Shown here in pieces: positions 8,287-15,864 of a stretch of 64,000 nucleotides of DNA. A program made the translations under genes and the position numbers. The DNA comes from Hungatella sp. (lineage in GTDB: Bacteria; Bacillota; Clostridia; Lachnospirales; Lachnospiraceae): the NCBI GenBank assembly GCA_009712635.1, contig WASS01000029.1:536358-600357 (forward strand), given 5' to 3'. The notes under the pieces were generated by a model, which saw nothing but the letters and a program-made list of their open reading frames with translations, had not been told where the DNA came from and did no database searches. Each line of letters begins with the position of its first letter. The first letter of the stretch is position 1.

Positions 8287-8492
8287 AGTGGAATATAAAA
8301 TCAGTATTTTATTACATATAAACTGCTATTTTCAACATGGTGCCGTTTTTTGTAGAATTATGTAGTATTTTGGAATAACAGACCCAGAGGGAGGTGAGTG
8401 CCATTTCGTACTAAGTATTGCATCAGTTCGCCGGATATCCGGTAATTGAATCAGAAGAATCTGGTAACAAAAGAAAATGGAGGGTAATTATT
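8287..8492. other. Intergenic region before the C39-like protease gene
   Basis: No convincing gene. It contains the 12-bp palindrome CCGGATATCCGG (8431-8442) about 50 nt before the start codon. No clear -35/-10 pair could be assigned. Confidence 0.4.
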
Positions 8493-9257
8493 ATGAAAAA
8501 GCTACTTTTAATGGTTCTGACTTTAACGATGGCATTGTCGGCCAACAGCATCTCCTTTGCAGCACAGGAGGATTCCACGAAAGAATTTATAGAAGCGAAA
8601 ACAGTATCTGTAAACGGAGAGAGCAGCCCTGTAAGCGGGGGGTCCCTGAAAGCTCCCCAAGGCGCCAGATCTGCAAGACCCCAGGATAAATCAGGCGTTA
8701 AGAAGGATGATTTACTGAATCAAAGCCTTTCTCGTCAGGCAGCCACTTCCTGGAAGTACTTAAACGGATATACCGTATACAGCCAGATCACAAACTATAA
8801 TTGCGGCCCGGCAACTGTTCAGGCTGCATTAAATTATCTCGGCGTTGCCCGCAATCAGTCGGACATTGCAAGAGGATGCCGGACTACCACCAATGGCTCT
8901 TATCTTGCTGATATGATAAACTATATTAACGGGCAGCAGACGAGAAACAGATACGTAGGAAGATACAATGAATCCTCCGCTGAGATGTGCAGACTATTAT
9001 ACAACGGTGTTTCCACATCAAAAGCGGCACCTATTATTGGATTGACCTTTTCAACCAGTGACGGCTGGCTCTATTCAACAAACGGTCATTTTATGTCGGT
9101 ATATGGAGCGAAAAGTGATAAGTCCGCGTTTGCCCTGGGTGATCCATGGATTGGATACTCTGGTTCAGGATTGGACGGAGAATCCTGGACATATTCGAAG
9201 TCTGCTTCTACTTTATATAAAGCATACAGCCGGGTAAATATTGGATTTATGTATTAA
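8493..9257 (+). CDS. Secreted C39-like cysteine protease
   Basis: 254 residues from the ATG at 8493, chosen because ATGGAGGG lies about 10 nt before it and a typical signal peptide follows (basic start, hydrophobic core, cleavage near FAA-Q at about residue 24). A ~75-residue low-complexity linker leads to a papain-like peptidase C39 domain: the catalytic Cys in NYNCGPATVQ, His in NGHFMSVYGA and Asp in LGDPW. This family includes bacteriocin leader peptidases and free secreted proteases. There is no ABC transporter fused or next to it, so a stand-alone extracellular role is more likely. Substrate unknown. Confidence 0.85.
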   Translation: MKKLLLMVLTLTMALSANSISFAAQEDSTKEFIEAKTVSVNGESSPVSGGSLKAPQGARSARPQDKSGVKKDDLLNQSLSRQAATSWKYLNGYTVYSQITNYNCGPATVQAALNYLGVARNQSDIARGCRTTTNGSYLADMINYINGQQTRNRYVGRYNESSAEMCRLLYNGVSTSKAAPIIGLTFSTSDGWLYSTNGHFMSVYGAKSDKSAFALGDPWIGYSGSGLDGESWTYSKSASTLYKAYSRVNIGFMY

Positions 9258-9284
9258 ATTTACAGAATGTCAGATTTCTTAAAC

Positions 9285-9318
9285 AGACTGAGGGGATATG
9301 TTCCCTTTGGTCTTTTTA
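9285..9318 (+). terminator. Probable terminator after the C39-like protease gene
   Basis: AGAC...AGGGGA pairs with TTCCCT...GTCT (imperfect stem, small loop) followed by TTTTTAA. Confidence 0.65.
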
Positions 9319-9345
9319 AGGCACTAAGAGGGAGTTTCTGAATAT

Positions 9346-10488
9346 ATGAATAAGAAAATAAAAGGCTTTATTCTGCCGCTGATCATGGCATGCATGATAT
9401 CCCTGTCCGGATGCCACATTCAGCTGGATCATGGCAATACCGGTGATACCTCATCAAATGAAGTCCAGGCTTACAATGTGACCTTTGATGATTCGGCTCT
9501 GAGAACTTATATAGATATTTATGAAACCAAATTATTATATATGGAGATGAGCGAGTCGGATGCCACTTTTTATATATACAACTTTAAGGATGGAAGCAAC
9601 CAGAAGATTTTAACCTTAGAAGATTTTGCTTTAAAAGGGAGGAGCAACGCATTAATTGATGACACGCTCTATTTCTATTTAAGTCTTTATAATGGATCAG
9701 AACTGGAGAATGATTTGTATGCTGTAAATTTTTCGGAAGATAAGATGTATGCAGTATCTATAAATATGTATTCCCAGAAGCTTATTCCATTAACGGTCTT
9801 AGGGGGCAGCCTGGTATCTCTACAAGGTAATCATACGGAGAATGGAGCCTTTTATTCTTTTGTGGAAACAATGAACTGTAACCAGAACATGGAGCAGGTG
9901 GAACTGGATTCAAAAGCCAGTACCCTGGCTACAGATACAGTAAACTCACCCCGCCAGATTATATATATAACCAGTGATGGGAGCTATCTATATGCATTAG
10001 AAAAAAGCAAGTCTGGTTCCAGTTTCAATTGCTTTATCACTAAGTATAATTCTGATTTCTCTTTTATTAGTGAAACAAATATAACCGATCTGCTAAAAAC
10101 CTACGAATTAACCAACGGGATAGGCTCTTTCAGCGTATTCAATCACTTTTTTACGATTACAGATTATTCGAATAATACCATTGTCAGTGATTTTGATAAA
10201 GGCGATAATCAGGTTATTTTATATGAAAATGATGTTGAGTATGTCCGTGATTTTTCCGGACTTACTGCAAATAAATACTTATATAAAAGAAATACGAATC
10301 AGATTTACAGAATGGATGAGGGTACGGGAAAAATTGAGCTTCAAAATTTTGATTTAGATAATGATTCATCAAATATTCGTGTCATGCTGTCTTATGGGGA
10401 TAATCTCTTAATAGTCAAACAGCCGGATTCCGATCATGACGGCAGTGAAACGGTATATCTGATTCCCTCAAATAATGATAAATCGTGA
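9346..10488 (+). CDS. Lipoprotein of unknown function, possible beta-propeller
   Basis: 380 residues with a signal peptide and lipobox LSGC (Cys at about residue 23), so it should be surface-anchored. The remainder is rich in Tyr, Asn, Asp and Ser and shows repeated strand-like stretches of the kind DDTLYFYLS, SDGSYLYALEKS and ANKYLYKRNTNQIYRMDEG. These recall the DUF5050-type six-bladed propeller lipoproteins of Firmicutes. I cannot name a function. It sits alone between two hairpins, convergent with uxaC. Confidence 0.8.
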   Translation: MNKKIKGFILPLIMACMISLSGCHIQLDHGNTGDTSSNEVQAYNVTFDDSALRTYIDIYETKLLYMEMSESDATFYIYNFKDGSNQKILTLEDFALKGRSNALIDDTLYFYLSLYNGSELENDLYAVNFSEDKMYAVSINMYSQKLIPLTVLGGSLVSLQGNHTENGAFYSFVETMNCNQNMEQVELDSKASTLATDTVNSPRQIIYITSDGSYLYALEKSKSGSSFNCFITKYNSDFSFISETNITDLLKTYELTNGIGSFSVFNHFFTITDYSNNTIVSDFDKGDNQVILYENDVEYVRDFSGLTANKYLYKRNTNQIYRMDEGTGKIELQNFDLDNDSSNIRVMLSYGDNLLIVKQPDSDHDGSETVYLIPSNNDKS

Positions 10489-10501
10489 AGTGAAAAGAAA
10501 A

Positions 10502-10543
10502 GATGCCGTCAAGCAGCTGAAATCAGCTATGCTTTGCGGCACC
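10502..10543. terminator. Bidirectional hairpin between the lipoprotein gene and uxaC
   Basis: GATGCCGTCAAGCAGCTGA pairs imperfectly with TCAGCTATGCTTTGCGGC. On the minus strand it is followed by ATCTTTTCTTTTC, a better T-tract for uxaC; on the plus strand the T-richness is modest. Confidence 0.6.
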
Positions 10544-10562
10544 CTGTTCTTATTCTGATAAT

Positions 10563-11960
10563 TTAGAATCCAAAATAGTTCATGGCATTGTTATAAGAAA
10601 TGCCTTCAATAATTTCTTTTAACGCTTTCTGGTCGTCCGGATATTCTCCGTTATCTACCCAGCCGCCTACCAGTTCGCAAAGAATTCTTCGGAAATATTC
10701 GTGTCTGGTATAAGACAAGAAGCTTCTGGAGTCGGTAAGCATACCAATGAAGTTTCCAAGGCATCCTAAGTTGGCAAGAGAAGTCATCTGGTCTGTCATG
10801 CCGGTTTTGTGATCATTAAACCACCAGGCAGAACCCTGCTGGATCTTTCCTGGGTACTGACTCTGGAAGCAGCCAAGGATCGTTCCGATGGAAGCGTTAT
10901 CATTCGGGTTTAAGGAGTAGATAATTGTCTTCGGAATTTCATCAGTTGCACTTAAGGCGTTAAGATAATCAGCCATCTGTGCGGAAGGAGCGTAGTTGTT
11001 GATACAGTCAAATCCTGTATCAGGTCCTAACTGTTCAAACATATACGCATTGTTATCTCTCTTGCAGCCATAATGAAGCTGCATGATCCATCCCATGCGA
11101 TTGTATTCTTTTGCTACAAATAACATAAATGCAGTTTTATATTTCAGCTCTTCTTCTTTCGTAACAGCTTTTCCGGAAACGCTCTTTGCAAAGATCGCAT
11201 CAAGCTCTGCATCATCTGCAGGCACATACATTACGTATTCAAGTGCATGGTCGGAAACGCAGCAGCCCTGGCTTGTAAAGAAATCCATACGGTTCTTTAA
11301 AGCAGCCTTTAAAGAAGCGAAGTCTTTGATTTCCATGCTGCTTGCTGCAGACAGTTTTGCAATATAAGCTGCAAAATCAGGCTTTTCAACATTCATGGCC
11401 TTGTCTGGTCTCCATGCAGGAAGGACCTTTACCTCGAATGAGGAATCTGCAGCAATTTTCTGGTGCCATTCCAGTGTATCAGCAGGATCATCAGTAGTAC
11501 AGATTACGGTTACATTGGACTGTCTGATTAAATTGCGTACACTCATGGAATCCTGATGAAGCTTTTCGTTGCATAAATTCCAGACTTCTTCTGCCGTATC
11601 TCCGTTTAAGTAGCCGGTGTAACCAAAATATCTCTGAAGCTCTAAGTGGCTCCAGTGATAAAGAGGGTTACCGATGAGCTTTGGCATGGTTTCTGCCCAT
11701 TTCTGGAATTTTTCTCTGTCAGTGGCATCTCCTGTAATGTATTTTTCTTCTACTCCGTTGGAGCGCATCTGACGCCATTTATAATGATCGCCGCCCAGCC
11801 ATACCTGTGTAATGGTATCAAATTTGCGGTCTTCATAGATTTCCTGTGGATTGATGTGGCAGTGATAGTCTACGATAGGCATCTTTGCCGCATAATTGTG
11901 ATAAAGATCTTTTGCAGACTGGGTAGACAGTAAAAAGTCCTTGTCCATAAACTGTTTCAT
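10563..11960 (-). CDS. uxaC: Glucuronate (uronate) isomerase
   Basis: UxaC converts D-glucuronate to D-fructuronate and D-galacturonate to D-tagaturonate, the entry step of the Ashwell pathway. The 465-residue length is standard. Family hallmarks seen: VDYHCHINPQEI near the N-terminus (metal-binding His-x-His), WQKW/WSHLEL-type stretch LYHWSHLELQRYFG, MQLHYGCKRDNN, and MLTDSRSFLSYTRHEYFRR near the C-terminus. AGGAGG lies 8 nt before the ATG. It is second in a leftward unit behind a LacI-type regulator; KDG kinase and KDPG aldolase are encoded across the divergent promoter region. The intervening reductase and dehydratase genes are not in this window. Confidence 0.96.
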   Translation of the reverse strand: MKQFMDKDFLLSTQSAKDLYHNYAAKMPIVDYHCHINPQEIYEDRKFDTITQVWLGGDHYKWRQMRSNGVEEKYITGDATDREKFQKWAETMPKLIGNPLYHWSHLELQRYFGYTGYLNGDTAEEVWNLCNEKLHQDSMSVRNLIRQSNVTVICTTDDPADTLEWHQKIAADSSFEVKVLPAWRPDKAMNVEKPDFAAYIAKLSAASSMEIKDFASLKAALKNRMDFFTSQGCCVSDHALEYVMYVPADDAELDAIFAKSVSGKAVTKEEELKYKTAFMLFVAKEYNRMGWIMQLHYGCKRDNNAYMFEQLGPDTGFDCINNYAPSAQMADYLNALSATDEIPKTIIYSLNPNDNASIGTILGCFQSQYPGKIQQGSAWWFNDHKTGMTDQMTSLANLGCLGNFIGMLTDSRSFLSYTRHEYFRRILCELVGGWVDNGEYPDDQKALKEIIEGISYNNAMNYFGF

Positions 11961-11991
11961 GTTGGTGAGTCCTCCTTAAAAATATATGTGA

Positions 11992-12993
11992 TTAGAAATT
12001 AGTAGTACCTCGCTTTATCAGCTCTGGAGTAATGGTGGTCTTTGCAGGCACATTGCCTCCTTCCAGCACCTTCATCAAAGTATTGACGGTAGTGGTGCAG
12101 AGAGCTTCAACCTTGTTGTCCACGGAAGTGATTTCGGGTGTTGTACAACGGGACAATATGGAATTATTGTATCCGATGATGCTTAAACCCTCAGGGATGG
12201 AAATTCCGGTCTGATTCGCATATTTTACCGCACCAACGGCCAAAATATCCTCAGCAGCTAAAATGGAATCAAACTTTATTCCGGAATCAGACAGTTCCTT
12301 AATCTGTTCCATGGCAAGATCCGGATCCTTGGAGCAGAGAACCATAAGCTCGTCCCGTACCGGCAAATTGGCAGCAGCAGTGGCCTGACGATAACCGGAG
12401 AGCTTCCGTAGATTGCTGTAAGAAGTACCGGAATAAAGATATAACAGTGCTGACCGGCCAGATTGGTAAAGCTTTGCAGCAGCAGAATAGACAGCGGCCT
12501 GATCGTCACAGACTGTGCTGTATATCTGTCCGCCCTCCAGACAGCCATTGACCAGCATAATGGGGATGTCCTTTGCAGCTTCCAGAAGATAGGCATTGTC
12601 CTTTTCTTTTGCTTCCACGTAATGAGAGCCGGCAAGGATTATGGCATCCACCCGCTTGGAACGCAGCAGTTCCAGATACTTCTTTTTGGTTTCGGGAAGA
12701 TAGCCGCTGCAGCATAAGATGGAATCATATCCGCTGCTTCTCAGTTGCTTTTCCAGAAAATAGACAGCTTCTGCAAGCCATGGGTCAGAGGAATCCGCAC
12801 ACATGATTCCAATTGTCTTCATGGTGTTAAGCCCCAGACTTCTGGCGAACACATTCGGTGTATAACCAAGCTCGTCCATGACAGCGAGAACCCGCTTTCT
12901 GGTCTTCTCACTGACATTGGGATTCCCGTTAATCACGCGGGAAACGGTGGCGATTGAAACATGAGCATGTTCGGAAACATCATAAATATTCAA
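11992..12993 (-). CDS. LacI-family regulator of the uronate genes (TTG start)
   Basis: An N-terminal LacI helix-turn-helix (NIYDVSEHAHVSIATVSRVI) is followed by a periplasmic-binding-protein-like effector domain, 333 residues in all. The start is decided by the ribosome binding site: GGAGGG (13000-13005) touches an upstream ATG at 12999 with no spacer, but is 6 nt from an in-frame TTG at 12993. TTG also makes the protein begin right at the HTH, as the family normally does. It is co-transcribed with uxaC (31-nt gap). A TGTAA-N4-TTACA operator lies just after its own predicted transcription start, suggesting autoregulation. The inducer is presumably a uronate intermediate. Confidence 0.88.
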   Translation of the reverse strand: MNIYDVSEHAHVSIATVSRVINGNPNVSEKTRKRVLAVMDELGYTPNVFARSLGLNTMKTIGIMCADSSDPWLAEAVYFLEKQLRSSGYDSILCCSGYLPETKKKYLELLRSKRVDAIILAGSHYVEAKEKDNAYLLEAAKDIPIMLVNGCLEGGQIYSTVCDDQAAVYSAAAKLYQSGRSALLYLYSGTSYSNLRKLSGYRQATAAANLPVRDELMVLCSKDPDLAMEQIKELSDSGIKFDSILAAEDILAVGAVKYANQTGISIPEGLSIIGYNNSILSRCTTPEITSVDNKVEALCTTTVNTLMKVLEGGNVPAKTTITPELIKRGTTNF

Positions 12994-13010
12994 AAGCATC
13001 CCTCCGTAAT

Positions 13011-13024
13011 TGTAAGTATTTACA
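13011..13024. promoter_or_regulatory. Operator copy 1 in the lacI/iclR divergent region
   Basis: On the minus strand this reads TGTAAATACTTACA. It lies just downstream of the predicted lacI transcription start and differs at one base from the copy at 13113-13126. Confidence 0.65.
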
Positions 13025-13034
13025 TTCCTAAGTT

Positions 13035-13063
13035 ATTATACATAATTATGATATATATTACAA
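13035..13063 (-). promoter_or_regulatory. Predicted promoter of lacI-uxaC
   Basis: On the minus strand, TTGTAA (13063-13058), 17-bp spacer, TATAAT (13040-13035). The transcription start would fall near 13028. Confidence 0.75.
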
Positions 13064-13112
13064 TCCCTCATTTATTAATTTTGTAAAATAATCCATAAAA
13101 TCAGTATAATCC

Positions 13113-13126
13113 TGTAAACACTTACA
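13113..13126. promoter_or_regulatory. Operator copy 2 in the lacI/iclR divergent region
   Basis: TGTAAACACTTACA, 13 of 14 bases the same as copy 1 read on the opposite strand. The centres are 102 bp apart, close to ten helical turns, which would suit repression by looping. Confidence 0.65.
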
Positions 13127-13131
13127 AATAC

Positions 13132-13145
13132 TTCGTATATGCGAA
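13132..13145. promoter_or_regulatory. Probable IclR/KdgR operator upstream of iclR
   Basis: TTCGTATATGCGAA, 13 of 14 bases identical to the perfect palindrome at 14041-14054 upstream of the aldolase gene. It lies just upstream of the iclR -35 box. Confidence 0.65.
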
Positions 13146-13152
13146 AATAATC

Positions 13153-13182
13153 TTGCTTTTTTGTAGATCCCGGGAGTATACT
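13153..13182 (+). promoter_or_regulatory. Predicted promoter of iclR
   Basis: TTGCTT (13153-13158), 18-bp spacer, TATACT (13177-13182), 26 nt before the ATG. Confidence 0.6.
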
Positions 13183-13207
13183 AGAGCCTAGAAACGGAGG
13201 CTATACC

Positions 13208-13969
13208 ATGAAACTTAACAGAACCACACAACGTACAGTAGAAATCCTGAAGCTTATTTCGAAAACACCGGAAGGCGCAACGTTAGATGATATCTGTCAG
13301 AAACTGGATTTACCAAAGACCAGTGCCTATGATATTGTCACCACTCTGGGAGAGATGGGCATGGTCAATGTGACACGGGGGCAGAAGCAGAATTATACCA
13401 TTGGCTTAATGGCATACAGAATCGGAGTTAATTATACCAATAATCTGAATTTCATCGGAATTATTGAGCCGGTACTGAAGGCATTTTCCAAAGAAGTAGG
13501 AAAAACTGTTTTCTTTGGAATTCCGTCGGATCATCATGTTGTATACATATGTAAGTTCGAACCGGAGAATCCTATTATTACAACCGCTACGGTGGGATCG
13601 AAAAATCCTATGTACTGCACTTCCCTTGGGAAGGTGATTCTTGCATACAGCGATGAGGAAAACAGAGATCAGATCATCAGCCGTATCCGATTTACCCGGT
13701 ATACAGAACGGACCATTGAAAACAGAGAAGGCCTCCTTGCTGAACTGGAACAGGTCAGAGAAAGAGGATACGCCTTTGATGCAAGAGAGATGGAAGAGCA
13801 TATGCAGTGCGTGGGAGCTCCGGTTTTTGACCGGGATGGCAACGTACTGGGAGCGATCAGCATTTCCAGCTTATATAAGCCGGCGGAAGATTATGAGGCT
13901 CTTGGAACGCTGGTTTCCAGAAAGGGTATGGAGGTTTCCAGGTTATTAGGCTTTCTTGGAAAAATATGA
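13208..13969 (+). CDS. IclR-family regulator (KdgR-like) of KDG metabolism
   Basis: 253 residues: an N-terminal winged helix-turn-helix (about residues 5-65, TLDDICQKLDLPKTSAYDIV) and a C-terminal IclR effector domain with the usual YCTSLGKVILAY and GAPVFDRDGNVLGAISIS stretches. The family member KdgR binds 2-keto-3-deoxygluconate and represses pectin/uronate genes. Two near-identical TTCGTATATRCGAA boxes, one before this gene and one before the aldolase-kinase operon, make it the likely local KDG sensor. GGAGG precedes the ATG by 7 nt. Confidence 0.92.
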   Translation: MKLNRTTQRTVEILKLISKTPEGATLDDICQKLDLPKTSAYDIVTTLGEMGMVNVTRGQKQNYTIGLMAYRIGVNYTNNLNFIGIIEPVLKAFSKEVGKTVFFGIPSDHHVVYICKFEPENPIITTATVGSKNPMYCTSLGKVILAYSDEENRDQIISRIRFTRYTERTIENREGLLAELEQVRERGYAFDAREMEEHMQCVGAPVFDRDGNVLGAISISSLYKPAEDYEALGTLVSRKGMEVSRLLGFLGKI

Positions 13970-13979
13970 GGAATACTTA

Positions 13980-14008
13980 TTGACAAAATGCCTGGAAGCG
14001 ATTAATAT
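13980..14008 (+). promoter_or_regulatory. Predicted promoter of the KDPG aldolase-KDG kinase operon
   Basis: A consensus TTGACA (13980-13985), 17-bp spacer, TAATAT (14003-14008). The -35 box begins 11 nt after the iclR stop codon. Confidence 0.7.
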
Positions 14009-14039
14009 TTCAAGTATAAGAATCGTAAATATGAAGTTG

Positions 14040-14055
14040 ATTCGTATATACGAAT
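14040..14055. promoter_or_regulatory. Perfect 16-bp palindromic operator before the aldolase gene
   Basis: ATTCGTATATACGAAT lies about 25-40 bp downstream of the predicted transcription start and just before the ribosome binding site. Its core matches the iclR-upstream box, so IclR/KdgR binding as a roadblock is the simplest reading. Confidence 0.7.
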
Positions 14056-14079
14056 TTAAAAAAGGAGAGAAGAACAATC

Positions 14080-14730
14080 ATGAAAAAAGAACAAGTTTTA
14101 TCAAAGATGAAAAAAGACTGTCTGGTTGCTGTTGTTCGTGCAAAAAGCCTGGAACAGGGCGAGAAAGTCGTTGATGCAATCATTGCAGGCGGAATCAATT
14201 TTATCGAAATTACTATGACTATGGATGAAGGAAACCCAATTGAATTCATCGCTAAAATGTCTGAAAAATATAGCACCAATGAAGATGTTGTAATCGGTGC
14301 AGGTACCGTACTTGATCCAGAAACTGCAAGAGCAGCAATCCTTGCAGGTGCAAACTATGTGGTAAGCCCAGGCTTAAACGTAGAGACAATCAAGCTTTGC
14401 AACCGTTACAGAGTACCGATGCTTCCAGGTGTTATGACGCCTACCGAAGCAATCACAGCACTGGAGTGCGGCTGCGACATCATCAAGATCTTCCCAGGCA
14501 ACATCATGGGACCGGCAGCTATCAGCTCCTTTAAAGGACCCCTTCCTCAGGGTGATTTCATGCCATCCGGCGGTGTTGACGTTGATAACGTTGATAAGTG
14601 GATCAAGGCAGGAGCCTATGCCGTTGGTACAGGCAGCAGCCTGACAAAGGGCGCTAACACAGGCGATTTTGCAGCAGTTACAGCAAAAGCAAAAGAATTT
14701 GTTGAAGCAGTAGCAGCAGCTCGCAAATAA
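14080..14730 (+). CDS. eda: KDPG / 4-hydroxy-2-oxoglutarate aldolase
   Basis: This class I aldolase cleaves 2-keto-3-deoxy-6-phosphogluconate to pyruvate and glyceraldehyde 3-phosphate, the last step of uronate breakdown. 216 residues. Motifs seen: FIEITMTMD, GAGTVLDPETARAAILAGA, VVSPGLN, and the Schiff-base lysine in CDIIKIFPGN. The gene is followed 34 nt later by KDG kinase. Its codon use (GCA, GTT, AAC, AAG rich) resembles the PFOR gene and suggests strong expression. AAAGGAGAG precedes the ATG. Confidence 0.95.
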   Translation: MKKEQVLSKMKKDCLVAVVRAKSLEQGEKVVDAIIAGGINFIEITMTMDEGNPIEFIAKMSEKYSTNEDVVIGAGTVLDPETARAAILAGANYVVSPGLNVETIKLCNRYRVPMLPGVMTPTEAITALECGCDIIKIFPGNIMGPAAISSFKGPLPQGDFMPSGGVDVDNVDKWIKAGAYAVGTGSSLTKGANTGDFAAVTAKAKEFVEAVAAARK

Positions 14731-14764
14731 TAGAAAACAACTTGAGAATTAAGGAGAATACAAA

Positions 14765-15796
14765 ATGGCAAAGATCGTAACCATGGGCGAGATCATGTTA
14801 AGATTATCTACCCCGAACAATGAAAAGTTTATTCAGGCAGATGAGTTTGATGTAAATTACGGCGGCGGCGAAGCAAACGTTGCTGTTTCTCTTGCAAATT
14901 ACGGACATGAAGCAGAATTCGTTTCAGCAGTTCCGAAGAATCCAATCGGTGATTGCGCAGTTGCAGCATTAAGAAAATACAATGTTGGAACAAAGCACAT
15001 TGCAAAGACCGGTGAAAGACTTGGTATCTACTTCTTAGAGACAGGCTCTGCTATGAGAGCTTCTACTGTTGTATATGACAGAGCACATTCCTCTATCTCT
15101 ACTGCAACAGCAGCAGACTTTAACTTTGATGAAATCTTTGAGGGTGCAGACTGGTTCCATTTTACAGGAATCACACCTGCTGTCAGCGACAGTGCAGCTG
15201 AACTGACTGAGGCAGCTTTAAAAGCAGCTAAGGCTCATGGCGTAACTGTATCCGTTGACTTAAACTTCCGTAAGAAATTATGGTCTTCTGAAAAAGCTCA
15301 GAAGGTTATGACTAACTTAATGCAGTATGTTGACGTATGTATCGGTAACGAAGAAGATGCAGAGAAAGTACTTGGCTTTAAGCCAGGCAACACGGATGTT
15401 ACTTCCGGAGAACTGGAATTACAGGGATATGTTGATATCTTCAATCAGATGATTGACAAGTTCAACTTCAAATATGTAATCAGCTCTTTACGTGAAAGCC
15501 ATTCCGCTTCCGATAACGGCTGGTCTGCATGTATTATGGATGGAGCTACCCGTGAATTCTATCATTCCAGAAAGTATCACGTTACACCAATCGTAGACCG
15601 TGTAGGCGGCGGAGATTCCTTCGCAGCAGGCGTGATCTGCGGTATGGCTGATAAGAAAGATTTCAAGGCTGCTCTGGAATATGCAGTAGCTGCTTCCGCA
15701 TTAAAGCACACCATTCCTGGCGACTTTAACCTGGTATCCAGAGAAGATGTTGACAGCCTTGCTGGCGGTGACGGATCAGGACGTGTTCAGAGATAA
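14765..15796 (+). CDS. kdgK: 2-dehydro-3-deoxygluconate kinase (PfkB family)
   Basis: The enzyme phosphorylates KDG to KDPG, feeding the aldolase encoded just before it. 343 residues. The PfkB/ribokinase features are NYGGGEANVAVSLANYG near the N-terminus, SVDLNFRKKLW in the middle, and the C-terminal signature DRVGGGDSFAAG with the catalytic Asp (GGDSF). Highly expressed codon pattern like the aldolase. A strong terminator starts 15 nt after its stop, so the operon core is aldolase-kinase and the second kinase downstream is read only by readthrough or another promoter. Confidence 0.93.
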   Translation: MAKIVTMGEIMLRLSTPNNEKFIQADEFDVNYGGGEANVAVSLANYGHEAEFVSAVPKNPIGDCAVAALRKYNVGTKHIAKTGERLGIYFLETGSAMRASTVVYDRAHSSISTATAADFNFDEIFEGADWFHFTGITPAVSDSAAELTEAALKAAKAHGVTVSVDLNFRKKLWSSEKAQKVMTNLMQYVDVCIGNEEDAEKVLGFKPGNTDVTSGELELQGYVDIFNQMIDKFNFKYVISSLRESHSASDNGWSACIMDGATREFYHSRKYHVTPIVDRVGGGDSFAAGVICGMADKKDFKAALEYAVAASALKHTIPGDFNLVSREDVDSLAGGDGSGRVQR

Positions 15797-15811
15797 TCAG
15801 ACAGATACATC

Positions 15812-15840
15812 GGGGGTCATTATGCATGACCCCCTTTTTT
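15812..15840 (+). terminator. Strong intrinsic terminator between the two sugar kinase genes
   Basis: GGGGGTCAT-TATGC-ATGACCCCC (9-bp stem, 5-nt loop) followed by six T. The next gene starts only 25 nt later with no clear promoter between, so this may set the ratio of the two kinases. Confidence 0.92.
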
Positions 15841-15864
15841 AAAATCTATGGAGGAACGATCAAG

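Noticed and set aside
8398..8445. A 15-codon GTG mini-frame after GGGAGG, before the C39-like protease gene
   Set aside because: The ribosome-site resemblance is good, but the peptide has no recognisable feature and no promoter is evident. Too short to claim.
15826..15864. Upstream ATG extending the second PfkB kinase
   Set aside because: It lies inside the terminator stem at 15812-15840 and has no ribosome binding site; GGAGG is placed for the ATG at 15865.
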